Shown here: positions 47,876 to 61,943 of the stretch, in pieces | How positions within the stretch are numbered: position 1 is the first letter of the stretch | How the letters are laid out: each line of letters begins with the position of its first letter | Source: Portunus trituberculatus | Taxonomy: Eukaryota; Arthropoda; Malacostraca; Decapoda; Portunidae | Length of the DNA stretch: 64,000 bases | Direction: 5' to 3' | Assembly (NCBI RefSeq): GCF_017591435.1 | Contig: NC_059255.1 | Span: 1,240,283 to 1,304,282 of the forward strand | Notes under the pieces: generated by a model | What the model was told of the DNA's origin: nothing | Databases searched by the model: none | The model's input: only the letters and a program-made list of their open reading frames with translations | Made by a program: the position numbers and the translations under genes

Positions 47876-48536
47876 AGCTTAAAAATGGCAACAGTCTTCC
47901 CTTCAGTGTTGTGTTGGTAATCTTACAGCACAACACAGGGAGACGCATCAAAACAACGAAGACACACACGCACGAAACGGTCAACCTTGCGTCAGAAAAA
48001 TGAACAAACTAATACGTAAAATAGCAAGAACAAGGAAAGGAAGAAGACTGGAAAAAAAAAAAGATCAAATTCTGTTTTTGTTCTGAAGTGATGAGTAGAA
48101 GAAAAAATAAGAATAACAACAATGATAAATGAAATATTGACAAACAAAATTAAAGCAAGAAAAATTATGAAAGTACAATTTTTCTTTTGTTATAAAAAAA
48201 AAAATAATAAAAATAACAAATAAAGAAAATATATAAAACATGGACATTTTAATTCAATCTGTATCAATTTGCATGGAGAAAAAAAAATGTGGAAAAAAAC
48301 TAAGTGAATAAATTAATCAAACAAAAAAAGATTAAACAGACGAGCAAATTACTAACGAAAGGAAAACAAATTAAGAAAAAAAACAAAATAAGCAAATAAA
48401 CACATAAACATAAATACATTTTATTAAGTTAACAAAATACAGGAAAACTTTTGAAAATCTATAAATATACGAAAATTATGATAACATTTAACACTTAACA
48501 CCATTATTAAGAGATGGGGAGGCAGTGATAGCAGAG

Positions 48537-48595
<59 letters not shown>

Positions 48596-48689
48596 GTACC
48601 CTCCTTTTCCTAAGATTGTCTTGAATTTACATATAATTATTCTATTTGTTCATATACTCTTTCTTAAGTGTAGAATAGGATATATTGAC

Positions 48690-48770
<81 letters not shown>

Positions 48771-48952
48771 GTACGAGTACAACAATGACAATGCATGTGT
48801 ACGACAGACTTTCCCAGTAACAAGAAAAAAGACTATCGTAGCCAATCCAGACATCATAGCACTTCACGCCAATCAACATTCACCCAACCACTTGCAAACC
48901 TTATAACTGAACCTCTAATGATTCTTCTTCTGATACACTGAAGCACTGAAGA

Positions 48953-49033
<81 letters not shown>

Positions 49034-49367
49034 CGTATGAAAGATAGAATACTGATAAAGAACATTGATAAAAAGAGGAATTGAAGAATAAGAGGAGATG
49101 GAAGACAAAATTGGTAATACTGGCTTAAAATGGAATATTGGAATAGTGAAGGATTGAAAAAATAACAATCTCGATAAATGAATGAGATGGAAGACGTTAT
49201 TATGAAGATGAATGCAATAATAAAAGAAGGAAGAATAAAAGAAGAGAAAAATAATAATATTAATTTGAAATGGAAGAGACAATACTGATAAACAAAGAAA
49301 TATGCACAAAATAATATAATCTCGATAAATGAAAGATATAAAATAAACAAAGAAGAGATAGAATAAA

Positions 49368-49432
<65 letters not shown>

Positions 49433-50043
49433 TAACAAAGAAAAGGAAGACTTGAACAGAGAGAGAACATGGTCATAGAAAACGTGATGATTACGATGAA
49501 CAAGGAAGAAAACGGAAAGAGGACCGCACTAATAACTGATGATGAAAGGTAAGAGAGATGAAAAGAAGGAGAAAAAGTGACAATCGAAGCTTCTGAAATG
49601 AGAACAACGAAGGAAAGGGAGCAAAAGTAAACAAGAAAGACAACAGAGATGGAGGAAAGAGAAATATATTTATACGACGCTGACAAAATAGTTAAAAAAA
49701 AATGGAAGAGCAAATGGAATAACAGTGATATAATGACCACATGAAAAGGAAGAGAAGAAATCATTGAAAAAAATAGACAACTTACACTTCTATGATGCTT
49801 TAGAGCATTTTTCATTAAATATGAGTTTGTGCAATACGAAGAGAAGCTTTGCTTTTCAAAACTGTACATTCCTACATTATCCAGTAAAAATCATCTGGCT
49901 ATATTTAGTTATTCATATATTTATTCTCAATCTGACTATTTCTTTCCTTATCTATTTTATTATCAAAGATATATTTATTCATTCATCCTTAAACAGCTCT
50001 TTTTAACTTTTTACGAGACCAAATACTTTTTTTCATATTTATA

Positions 50044-50125
<82 letters not shown>
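47281..50125. other. AT-rich sequence with many dinucleotide tracts
   Basis: (CA)n 47580-47626, 47733-47788, 47833-47873; (GT)n 48538-48593 and 48692-48768; (GA)n 48956-49029; (CA)n 49370-49428; (TA)n 50047-50123. Between 49040 and 49780 A/G-rich words GAAGAATAAAAGA and GATAAATGA recur, another drifted repeat. No gene. Confidence 0.7.
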
Positions 50126-50128
<3 letters not shown>

Positions 50129-51790
50129 GACCTTCATCAGTAACAAAACGATCTTACTCCGTGCGATGAAACATCTTTCAGAAGCATTACATACCTTATC
50201 CTTTGGCACTGATGTTATTCCCTGGAACACAGCACCCCACAGAACCATGAAATACTCTATATTTTGGCACTAATCTCATTTCTTGAGACATAACACACTC
50301 TGGAAGCATAAAATCCTTCAAACTTTACTACCAATCTTCCTTTAGATAAAAAAAAAAAAAAAAACTATCGAACCACTCATATTTCAGCTTTGATCTTAAT
50401 CCCTGGAGAACAACATCTCAAAACATTCAATTCCCTATAATTTATTATCGATCATCTTTTTAATCAAATTCCCTTTAAAGCATCAAATCCCTTCTGTTTT
50501 GGCACTGTTCCTAATCTCTGTAACATGACACCCACTAAAATCGTTAAATATCTTTTACTTCATCATAATACTCTTTCTCACCATCAAACACTTCTTAAAA
50601 TCGGCAAATTACTTATATACTATTACTGATCATCTTCCATGGGATTGAACACCCTTCAAAAGACTTTCAGTTCTTTGTCTTTACACACTGATCTTATTCC
50701 CTGCACCGTAACTCACTTTAATAAGCATTCAATCACTTTCACCTTTTTTCCCAACAACTGTATTCCTTTCAACCTAACATCCCTTAAACCGTTGAATTCT
50801 TTAAAAGCTGTCATAGATCCTCTTACCTATAATTGAATACCTTTTAATTTCATTTATTTTCTTGTATTAAACCAATATGCCTTTTTCCTGTAACAAACAC
50901 CCCTTCATAGTCAAATTCCTTATTTTTAGCCAATAATCCTATTCTTTGGTATTAAACGCCCTTTAAGAAAGTCAAATATCTTTTACAGCTGGTTCACTCT
51001 TTAGCGATCTAATACTTTTTAAATTCATCCAATCTCTTATATTTTACAGCTATTAGTCTTTCTTGCGATCTATCATTTACATTAATCCAATCTTTTATGT
51101 TCTACATCTGATACTCTTTCTTTCGATCTAACACCTTTGAAAAATCATCCAAACTCTTATAATTTCCAGCTGATAGTCTTTCGTGCGATCTAATAACTTA
51201 TAAATTCAACCAGTCTCTTACATTTCTTTTTTATCGCTGATCCTCTTTCTTGTTAACTAACATCTTTCAAATTAATACACTTATATTCAACCATTAATTC
51301 TCTTCCCTATTATCAAACACCTTTTAAAAGCCTTAAATCTCTTATTTTCACAATTTAACACCCTTTAACACACCAATCTCATTTCTTTTTCAACATAATA
51401 CCTTTTACAATCATTCAATCCTCCATTTTTCATTGCTGCTCCTATTCTCTATAACATCGCATCGTCTGGAAAAACCCAATTCCACGCTTTAAAATTTTTT
51501 TTGAGGACATCCAGTCCTTCATCTTTCGCCAAGTCTTATTTCTTACAACGAAACACCCTTTAAAACAATTCACTGATTAATGTTTTGTCACTTGCTATCC
51601 TTAGAATTGAACACCCAATAAAATAATACAATATACAAAATTGCACAACCATTCGAAACTTCAAATCTCAAATTCTAACACTCTTTAAAAGCATTTGATC
51701 CGTTACCCAACAATTGTACACCCTTTAAAAGCAATTAATCCCTTATGTACAGCCTTAAAAGCATCGTATCCCTTAAATAACTCCCAGTCC
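50126..51790. repeat. Drifted ~60-70-bp minisatellite, 1.65 kb
   Basis: Units approximate TTTGGCACTGATCTTATTCC + CTGGAACACAACACCC + TTTAAAAGCATCAAATCCCT. Clear neighbours start at 50202 and 50263 (61 bp), with fainter copies through 51780. About 25 units are expected over the span. No gene. Confidence 0.75.
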
Positions 51791-52091
51791 ACGAAATATA
51801 ATTCAAAGAAAATTTCAACACAAACACGCAGATTCAGATGTGTGACCCAGCAAGCGAGTCTCAAGTCACGCGGGTCAGTGGTGAGTGGTGACCCTGGTGC
51901 AGCAAAGCCAGTGACGCAGAAAGTGACGCAGAAGGTGACTCAGGTGCAAATTGTGACAAGCAAAGAAAATGGTGTTCAGAATTCACATTTGGAAAATCAC
52001 ACACGCATGGGTAAACTGTCACACACAACACGCACGCACGCATGTATCCACGCACACACGTGCACGCGCGCGCACACGCACGCACACGCAC

Positions 52092-52132
<41 letters not shown>

Positions 52133-52211
52133 CGCGCGCGCATCCAAATCTCGCTGGAAAAATACAGTAAATTGATCGAAAACTTGCTCGTCTGTGGGAG
52201 GATGAAGGGAG

Positions 52212-52292
<81 letters not shown>

Positions 52293-52299
52293 TGAGTGA
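51791..52299. repeat. GTGAC-word repeats, then CA/CG- and (GT)n-rich tracts
   Basis: 51900-51960: GTGACGCAGAAA-type 12-base repeats (three). 52028-52140: CACGCACG-rich and (CA)n. 52214-52290: (GT)n, followed by five GTGA units. Confidence 0.8.
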
Positions 52300-54480
52300 G
52301 TGAGTGAGTGAGGGTTTGGTGGTGCGTGCCTGCGGACAGACTGACGCACACCGGTCAGCTGTGGGACAGTCTCAGTGGGCTGTGTTTGATTGGAGCTTTG
52401 GGGCGTGGGTGGGGCGGGGTCACATCAACGAGGACCAAGAGGGGACAGGGGGACCTGCACCTTCCCCCTGGGCCGGCGCGGGTTGCGGGAGGTCCCCTGT
52501 TGGCAGTGTGCGGCGCGGCGCGGCGCGGCGCGTCATGGGGCGGCGTGGCGGTGGCTGTGGCTGTGGCGGTGTGAGGGAGTGGTGGGGATCGGGGGAGTAG
52601 CGGGAGGAGGGAAGAGTGTGCGGCTCTCCCCCTCCCCCCAGTGGCCCTAGGGCTTGGCAGCGCCACACCAGCACCGGTGTGTGTTGGTGCCGTAGTGCCG
52701 CGGTGCCCTGCAGCCCTGCTGGCTTCTACGCCGCGCCCAGGCCTCGAGGCGGAGGGAATCCGCCGCGCACCCCGGGAGGGGCCGGCGCCTCCCGGGGCGA
52801 GGTGTGACACATGCAGGCACGCACCACGCACACACTCGCCTGCAGTACAAAAGCACGCTCGCACAGGCCCGCACAGGCAGGCGGGGCGGGGTGCACTAGG
52901 TAGTGAGCAACGGGGCGAGGGCGGCATGAGCGACGCGGTGCCTGGCGGGCAGTAGGCGCGTGGCCCAGTAGTAGCAGGCGGCGCCGTAGAGGGCCAGCAC
53001 CAGCACACAGGCCGTCGCGAGCAGCCCTGCAAGTCAAAACTTCATCTCGTACTCCTTCTGGGGCAGCAGCAGGCCGTCCGCGGCGGGCAGGTCAGGTGGC
53101 GCGTACGTCTCCGGCGACTTGAGCTTGGTGAGGAACTTAGAATCTCCTGAAATGATCAGGTTGATCTCTTCCTCGTGCGTCAGCGTGCGCCGCAGCCCCC
53201 CGCCCACACCCATACCGCCACCTACCGTGGGGCCCACGCTTAGGTTCAGACCCATGCCCATGCCCGCACTCACGCCCAAGCCTGCACCTGCGCCCACGCC
53301 CGCCTCCACATCCTTCACCTCACAGGTGTTATCGCGCGTGAATTGCGCGTACTGTCGCTCCAGCCGCCACTGGTTCTGGTTCCTGACGGGGCTGGGCGAG
53401 CGGTCGCGCGTCTGCTGCAGCGGCAGCGAGGACACCTTGTGGATGGAGGACAGGTGCTTGTTGTGCTTGGGCGTAGAGGGACGCTCAAGGGAGCGCGAGG
53501 TGAAGAGGTGCTCACCATGGCGGTGGCCGCGGGAACGCTCCCAGGCGGGGGCAGGCTCTGCCTTTTTCGGCATGTAGGACAGGCACATCTCAGTGTGGCT
53601 GGGTGATACGTGGGTCTTCTTGGACAGCAGCTCGTACATATTGGAGGTGCCCAGCGATAGCAGGCTGGTGTCCCTCTGCACTAGCGAGATGTCGTCCCGC
53701 GCTGACTGCGTCATCTCGTATGCCTTCTCAGGCTTGAGCGCGCCGCTAGACTTGGAGCGGCTGTGTGATGTGAACACCTTGCGCGGCGCGGGAGCCTCGC
53801 CCCCCGCAGCCGCTGCCGCCGCCGCCGCCGCCGCCGCCTTACCGGAGCCTGATGCCAGCGCCCTGCAGGCCGCAGCCTTGGTGGAGGCCACCTGCAGGGC
53901 CTTGGAGGCATCACGCGGGGACATGGAAAGGGACTTGACCAGCTGGGGCTTGACGGTGCAAGGGGAGGCGCCCCTGGACGGGGGTGCGGAAGCCAGCTTG
54001 TCATGCAGGTAGTCCACGGTGAGGGTGGAGGTCAGCTCCAGCTCGTCCAGGCTGTGGGAAGAGTTCATGAAGGGCGCCTCGGCGGCAGCCTTGCTCTTCT
54101 CACGAGCGGGGAGTGTCGCACACTCGCTTGCAAACTTGGAGGACGCGGCGCGCACCTTGTCCAGCGCCTCTGCCTCCGCCACCTTGCCGCGCCGCTCCTT
54201 GCCTTCCTGACCTACCTCCTTATGGGGCCGCGCACCCACGGGCACGGCCACGCCGGGGTAGGACTTTACCGTCGGGGCGTGCGTGGGGGCGGGCGCGGGT
54301 GCGTGGGCTGGACCGTCGTCCACGGAGTCGCCGGGCGAGGTGTCATCTAGGTCGCTGAAGAGGGAGCTCTTCCTGATGGGATGATGGCGTGAAGCCAGCA
54401 GCAGGCCGCGCGCCCGTGCTTGACCCCCCTGCCCACCCTGCCCCAGGGTGAAGCTGGGGGGCGGCAGCAGCACGTCTGTG
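52300..54480. other. GC- and CpG-rich island
   Basis: Composition changes abruptly from AT-rich to strongly GC-rich with abundant CpG (e.g. the GCGGC repeat at 52510-52535) and returns to AT-rich by about 54500. It contains the two - strand coding exons listed separately. 52300-52890 would be 3' untranslated or flanking sequence of that gene. Many long overlapping frames on both strands are GC artefacts. Confidence 0.8.
52896..53026 (-). CDS. Candidate alternative terminal exon encoding a transmembrane helix
   Basis: On the - strand the acceptor GACTTGCAG (AG at 53028-53027) is followed by an open stretch to TAG (52898-52896). It encodes LLATACVLVLALYGAACYYW and then a basic tail ATRLLPARHRVAHAALAPLL. 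The first 20 residues form a strong membrane segment. The acceptor lies only 7 bases after the stop of the large exon (53034), so the two would be alternatives. A phase-1 donor in the large exon, GTGAGC at 53515 (after codon CAT plus one base), would join in frame. I have no homologue in mind. Moderate to low confidence. Confidence 0.4.
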
Positions 54481-54531
54481 TCCAGGTTAGGGGACGGGGT
54501 AAGCATGAACGGGGAATAGAAATACTTACTG
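53034..54531 (-). CDS. Large disordered-protein exon, family not recognised
   Basis: The - strand acceptor (CTTTCTTCTGGGACTCTCCAG, AG at 54533-54532) opens a phase-2 exon that stays open for 498 codons to TGA at 53036-53034. Protein features in order: SKYFYSPFMLTPSPNLDTD; a basic/Pro-rich stretch with RKSSLFSDLDDTSPGDS; PAPAPTHAPT; a charged Lys/Glu segment; NSSHSLDELELTSTLTVDYL; SLSMSPRDASKAL; an 11-Ala run; SRSKSSGALKPEKAYEMTQS; RDDISLVQRDTSLLSLGTSN; HSLSSIHKVSS-like Ser/Arg-rich parts with RSPSPVRNQ; a Gly/Met-rich run; then LTHEEEINLIISGDSKFL and a final KEYEMKF. Serine-rich RxxS/SP sites suggest a phosphorylated cytoplasmic tail. Upstream exons are not assigned; a phase-compatible donor is the one overlapping the NMNAT stop (56856). 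It could instead belong to a separate gene. Confidence 0.6.
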
Positions 54532-56852
<2,321 letters not shown>

Positions 56853-57883
56853 TCACTTATTATGGGTGTCAAAGAGAGCGTTCTTGTAGATGTAGTCTAT
56901 AACAGAGTCTTGCACTAAATACTTGACGCTGTCGCCGCGCCGCAGGGCCCTCCGCACCTTGGTGGAGCTGATCTCGTTTGTAATCCACTCCGTCACGATG
57001 TGGATGTTGCGCTGCAGGGAGGAGGAGGAGGAGGGGGTAGATTAGCGTGTGGTGGGAATAAAGAGAGGTATGTGTGGGGTGAGGTGGTACGGGAGGAAGA
57101 GGTGGGTGGGTGGGTGTGTTGTTGTTGTTGTTGTTGTTGTTGTAGTAGTAGTAGTAGTAGTAGTAGAAGTAGTGGTGGTGGTGGTGGTGTAACACAAGGA
57201 TTGGTGCAGGAAGCCATCAGGCCTACATATGGTAATAGTGCACAAAACACACTGCCTGTCTATTTCCACCTGTGACCCACAGCCATGCATTCACTTGTCT
57301 CAGAGAGAATGACAATCTGTGGAATAAGACGTGACAACAGCGTGGTGCACCTCACCCCCGAACACAAACAAGAGAGAGCAGGTCACCCAGACCAAGGCCA
57401 AAGCCGCTCAACGGTCTCGGGAGGTGGCGAGGACAGCTGCAATCAGGCATCACCAGGCTGACAAAGGAGATGACCACCTTGGGGGACAGGCCTGTCTCTA
57501 ATAAGGCCAAGATCTAAACACAGGCCGAAATGTGCACAAAGGCTAAAGGCATCTGCTGCCATTTCAGCATCTTTTCTTCAATGCCTAGGTCTTTGTGCAC
57601 ATTTTGGCGTTTGGATCTTGGCCTTATTGGAGGCAGGCCTGTCCTTCAAGGTGGTCATCTCCTTTGTTGGCCTGGTGATGCCTGGCTGCAGTTGTCCTCG
57701 CCCCAGGCCATCCCAGCGTGGGCGCGCCACCTCCCAAGACCGTTGAGCGGCTTAGGCCTTGGTCTGGGTGACCTGCTCTCTCTTGTTCAGAGGCGAGGTG
57801 CAACACCATGTTGTCACGTCTTATTTCATAGTTGTGTCCCGTGCTGCAATTGAAGACTTGCACCAGATCCCCTATTACATAAA

Positions 57884-57926
<43 letters not shown>

Positions 57927-58326
57927 TCTCGCTTCAGCAATGTTGCATTTCTTGCTATCTTCTACTTTTATTTTCATGTTAAATGCTCATCTGATCTTGC
58001 TAACTGGATGTCTCCCATCCTTCTGCAGTCTCACTGCACAAAAGTTTTTACTTCTTCTCACCCTTACTTTGTCCACCTCTCTAATGGAAGACTTAACCAG
58101 TACTCTCAATCATTCATCCCTTTCTCTGGTACACTCTGGAACTCCCTGCCTGCTTCAGCATTTCCATCTTCCTATGACCTGAACTCATTTAAGAGAGAGG
58201 TTTCAAGACATTTATCCATTTCCTCTGGCTAACTCTCTCAGACCTGCATGGGGACTGGCAACTGAGAGGGTATTTGTTTTGTTTTTCTTTCTGTTGCTTT
58301 TGGCAAATCTTCCCCTTTACATACCT

Positions 58327-58366
<40 letters not shown>

Positions 58367-61300
58367 CTGGTGCCTGGTAAGGACATCCGACTCATAGATG
58401 AACTTGTAAGGGTTGCTCCCCTCCCTAGTGATGACCACCAAGCCAAACTTGCCCACCAGCGCCTCAATCTGAGAGAAAGGGAGAGATATGGAAAAAGGAG
58501 CTGAGAACACAAGGCTGGTATGAGAAATCACCGCACACATACATTGAAAAATTAAAACATTGAAACACTCCTAAAATCATCACATACCATTAAATTTTCT
58601 AGGAGGAGGTGAGGTAGTAAACACCTACCAAAAAAATTATTTACTCCCAGCGAGGTCTTATAGCACTAGTTCTGGGAGTGATGTGAACTTCCCATTAAAG
58701 CTAGTTGTGATCTCACTTAATGTTTCCCTTTGTGTCTCACAACTCAAGGGGGCAGTCACAGCCTGCCCTCTAAAGACAACTCTCCTACTTCCCATAAGAC
58801 TACATGCACGTACCACACACACACAAACACCCTTCACTTAAAATTCAAGATTAAAAATGGCAACTCCAAATCCAGTCTCAGAGTCCCCTTCTGGGGAGGG
58901 AACCAGAAATGTTCCCAGGTTGGACTGCTCTCTCGTTGGCGACCCCAAATGTCTTGACACCTCCCTCAACTTTTTCTTCATTAACTTCTGCAACATTCGC
59001 AGTCTTAGATCTAATTTTCAATCTGTAGAACACCACCTCTCCTCTACCAAACCTCATCTTCTTTTCCTCACCAAAACACAGCTGTCTGAGGCAACTGACA
59101 GTAGCCCCTTCTTTGTTCCCTCCTCTTACTTTCTCTATTTTCATTTTTGTTCCAAAGCTGGATGATGCGTCTATGTGCACAACGACTTAACTTGCTCTTG
59201 TGCCCACGCTCTCGAATCTTCCGAGTTTTCCACCATCTGGCTTAGACTCAACAGTCACTCTCTAACTAAATTTATCTGTGTTGTCCATCTCTCCCTTAAC
59301 TCCTCTGACTATAGTAAATCTTGATTATTTAACTTCCAAAGTGGAGCACATTCTGATATTCTATCCTTTCGCAGATATTTCCATCCTTGGAGATTTCAAA
59401 GTTCACCAGCAGCTTCACTGACCATCCTGGTGAACTAAACTTCAACTTTGCTATCCTCCAAGACCTAGAGCAACTGGTGCAACACCCTACTCGTATCCCT
59501 GACCATCTTGAAGATGCGTCCAACATTCTTGATCTCTTCCTCACCTCTAATCCTTCAGCTCATGCTGTTACCCTATCTTCTCCATTAGGCTCCTCCGATC
59601 ACAATATCATTTCTGTATCTTGTCTTATTTCTCCAATCCGTCCTCAGGTTCCCCTAAAGTGGAGATGCCTCTAGCGTTTTGCCTCTGCCAGTTGGGGGGA
59701 CCTGAGGAGGTATTATGCTGATTTTCCCTGGAATGATCACTGTTTCCGTGTGAGAGAGCCATCTCTGTGTGCTGAACACATAACAGAGGTGATAGTGTCT
59801 GGCATGGAGGCGAACATTCCTCACTACCTTTTCTCAACCTAAACCTTTTAAACCTTGGTTTAACACAGCCTGTTCTCGTGTTATACATGAAAGACAGGTT
59901 GTCCATAAAAGCTACTTGAGCCTTCCATATCCTGAATCTAATTCACTTTATATTTCTGCTCACAATCATGCCAAGTCTGTTCTTCAACTTGCCAAACACT
60001 CCTTCATGAATAGAAAATGTCAAAATCTTTCAAACTCAAACTCCCCTTGAAACTTCTGGTATCTATCCAAAAACATCTCCAATAACTTTACTTCTTCATT
60101 TTTCCCTTCTTTTATTTCATCCTGATGGCACCACTGCCATCACATCTGTTTCCAAAGTTGAACTCTTCTCTCAAACCTTTGTTAAAAATTCCACCTTGGA
60201 TGATTCTGGGCTTGTCCCTCCCTCTGACTATTTCATGTCTTCAATCAAAATTCTTTGTAATGATGTTTTCCATGCCCTCTTTGGCAGAAGGTTTATGGAC
60301 CTGAGGCCTTAAGCCTCTTTCTCACTGCCGAAATGTTGCATCTCTTTCTACCTATTATCGCTATTTTCATGCTAACTGCTCTATTGATCTTGCTAACTGC
60401 ATCCCTCCTCTCCTCCTGCAGCCTCACTGCACAAGGCTTTCTTCTTCCTCTCATCCTTATTCTGTCTAACCTTCTGCTGTAAGAGTTAATCAGTATTCTC
60501 ATTCATTCCTTTCATGGGTAAACTCTGGAACTCCCTGCCTGTTTCTGTATTTCCATCTTCGTACGACTTGACTTCTTTCAAGAGTGATGGGTCAAGACTT
60601 GTCCTAGGCTTTCAGCTAATTCTTTCATATCTTTTAGGGAAACTGCAATTCCAGTGGGCCTTTTTTTTCTAATATTTTGTTTGCCCTTGGCAGTTCTCCC
60701 TCTTGCATAAAAGAAAAAATACTAAAAAAACAATACACATGCTGCAAAAAAAAAGGAGCCCTTGGGATGTCACAAAGCCTTAGCAAGGAGGTCACACACA
60801 TGCTAGAAGTTGCTTGGGATAATGTTGATTTCAATGTCACTTAGAATTTTTGGGCTCGTACATAGTATATATTGTTTTTGCTTCAATGCAGGGAAAACAC
60901 TGCACTGCAATGTCATTCGATGTCATTGTATGATTTTTTTCTCTCTCCTTAACAAAAAATCAAGCTACTGATAGCAGGGAGGGTCGCTTGGGTTTCAAGC
61001 TTTTGGATAGATGGTTGTGAGTGGAAAAACATTGGGAACCACTGCCTTAACCATCATGAAATATCTTAAAACACTACTTAATGCCTTAAAAACACCTTAA
61101 AATACCCTGCAATACCTTAAAACACCTAAAATGGCTTGAAACACTAAATATGTAAAACCTTTAAACATTAAAATGTCTTAAAACACCTGAAAACACACTT
61201 AAAACTAGCCAGTCTTTCTTGAACCACCCAATTCACTCTTAAAACATGCTTAAAATGTCTTAAAAACACTCAGAACAAACTACACACTTTAAGAACACCA

Positions 61301-61943
61301 AATTCCCATTAGAAACACCCACGTCCCCCTTAAAAACACCCACATTCCCCTTAAAAGCAATCGCCAAACACTCCCACCCTCACCCTAAAAAAAAAACGGT
61401 TTCCAAGTGGTGGGCTTTGAGATAAGTGCTCCCAAAAAAGTATCTCCTTTAGCCCAGAAATTCATGCGAAAAGCCTACATGGTATAAAAAAAAGAAAAAA
61501 ATCCTCTAAGAACACTGAATTTCCATTAATACACACAATTTCTCTTAAAAACACTGAAATTCCCATTAAAAAACACTGGATTTCCATTAAAACACCCCAA
61601 AACACTAACATCATCCTCAAAACAAATTATTCCCTTTAAAAATGCTGAACTCCCATTAAAAATACCAAAATTCACTTAAAAACACCAAAATTCTCATTAA
61701 AAACACTGGATTTCCCATTAAAACACCCAGCTCCCCATGAAAACACCCCCAAACACTCACATCCTCATCTTTCCACAGACCAGGCCGGGCGAAGGACTCT
61801 AGGAGGTCGGCGCCACAGAGCAGCTTGATGGTGACTGTGTCGGTGGAGCCAGAGAGATGCGTGAGCCAGGCCGTGCTGCCGTCCACCCTCTGTCTCTTCA
61901 CTGTCGGGTCCACGTTGCCATTCACCATTGAGTCTATCAGCTC
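56853..61943 (-). CDS. NMNAT: Nicotinamide/nicotinate mononucleotide adenylyltransferase, C-terminal three exons
   Basis: NMNAT transfers AMP from ATP to nicotinamide (or nicotinate) mononucleotide, the last common step to NAD; some forms also protect axons. Exons on the - strand: 61943-61761, 58468-58367, 57011-56853, all phase 0, with AG/GT borders (donors GTGAGT and GTATGT). They give 61 + 34 + 52 residues, the C-terminal half of a protein usually of about 280. Exon 1: a variable linker with VKRQRVD (basic, where NMNAT1 has its nuclear signal), then KLLCGADLLESF and LWKDED. Exon 2: GLVVITREGSNPYKFIYESD. Exon 3: NIHIVTEWITNEISSTKVRR, with the conserved ISSTxxR nucleotide-binding motif, then ALRRGDSVKYLVQDSVIDYI. 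The stop TGA (56855-56853) overlaps a perfect donor GTGAGT starting at 56856, suggesting a second C-terminal isoform. N-terminal exons (GxFxPxxxxH motif) are not in the window. Introns contain a foldback and Jockey elements. Confidence 0.93.
57315..57830. repeat. About 515-bp imperfect foldback (long inverted repeat) in an NMNAT intron
   Basis: The left arm (57318-57560) and right arm (57575-57828) are complementary in order. GAATAAGACGTGACAACA pairs with TGTTGTCACGTCTTATTTC. GAGAGCAGGTCACCCAGACC pairs with GGTCTGGGTGACCTGCTCTC. The AGCCGCTCAACGGTCT, AGGAGATGACCACCTT and AGGCCAAGATC blocks also pair. The middle is about 15-30 bases. One arm has an extra block (GGCCATCCCAGCGTGGGCGC). It could be a foldback transposon or an inverted duplication. 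Confidence 0.8.
57884..57924. repeat. (CA)n microsatellite
   Basis: About 20 CA units between the foldback and the Jockey fragment. Confidence 0.95.
57925..58240 (+). mobile_element. Jockey-type LINE 3' fragment
   Basis: The + strand encodes SSDLANWMSPILLQSHCTKV, then RLNQYSQSFIPFSGTLWNSL and the LNSFKREVSRHLS end, in two frames. This is the tail of the same Jockey family as at 5935-7010. It lies in the intron between NMNAT exons 2 and 3, antisense to the gene. Confidence 0.8.
58330..58366 (-). repeat. (GT)n running out of the NMNAT exon 2 donor
   Basis: On the - strand the donor GTATGT (58366-58361) continues directly as (GT)n to about 58330, the same arrangement as at FAAH intron 1. Confidence 0.92.
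58570..60720 (+). mobile_element. Jockey-type LINE, 5' end present, RT core deleted
   Basis: A probable 5' leader (from about 58570-58600) precedes an endonuclease domain from about 58960 in broken + frames: INFCNIRSLRSNFQSVEHHL, LLFLTKTQLSEATDS, then SILGD-like and FAILQDLEQLVQHPTRIPDH, ILDLFLTSNPSAHAVTLSSP and GSSDHNIISVSC (SDHN nuclease box). It continues to VSKVELFSQTF near 60150-60190, then at about 60305 jumps to the C-terminal tail (NVASL/CSIDLANC-like) and the 3' UTR, ending A-rich near 60720. The RT palm is missing. It sits in the NMNAT intron between exons 1 and 2, antisense. Confidence 0.83.
60721..61040. mobile_element. Unassigned, ending in a hAT-like terminal repeat
   Basis: The - strand reading from about 61038 starts GGCAGTGGTTCCCAATGTTT. 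This is the very common CAGTGGTTCYCAA terminus of hAT (Charlie-like) elements. The other end was not located and there is no coding sequence. Confidence 0.4.
61041..61760. repeat. Drifted CTTAAAACACC / ATTAAAAACACC minisatellite
   Basis: Short units of about 12-30 bases (TTAAAACACC, then AAAACACTGAATTTCCCATT) fill the intron up to the donor of NMNAT exon 1. They are interrupted by a SINE fragment at 61396-61490. Confidence 0.75.
61396..61490 (+). mobile_element. 5'-truncated copy of the (AAAT)n-tailed SINE
   Basis: ACGGTTTCCAAGTGGTGGGC, AAGTATCTCCTTTAGCCCAG and AAATTCATGCGAAAAGCC match the 3' body of the SINE at 47150-47245 over about 95 bases. Confidence 0.75.

Noticed and set aside
52355..53037. 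Long - strand frames of 225 and 103 codons, and + strand frames at 52304-52955
   Set aside because: GC-rich composition keeps all frames open. Only the frame that follows the acceptor at 53027 encodes a structured feature (a membrane helix).
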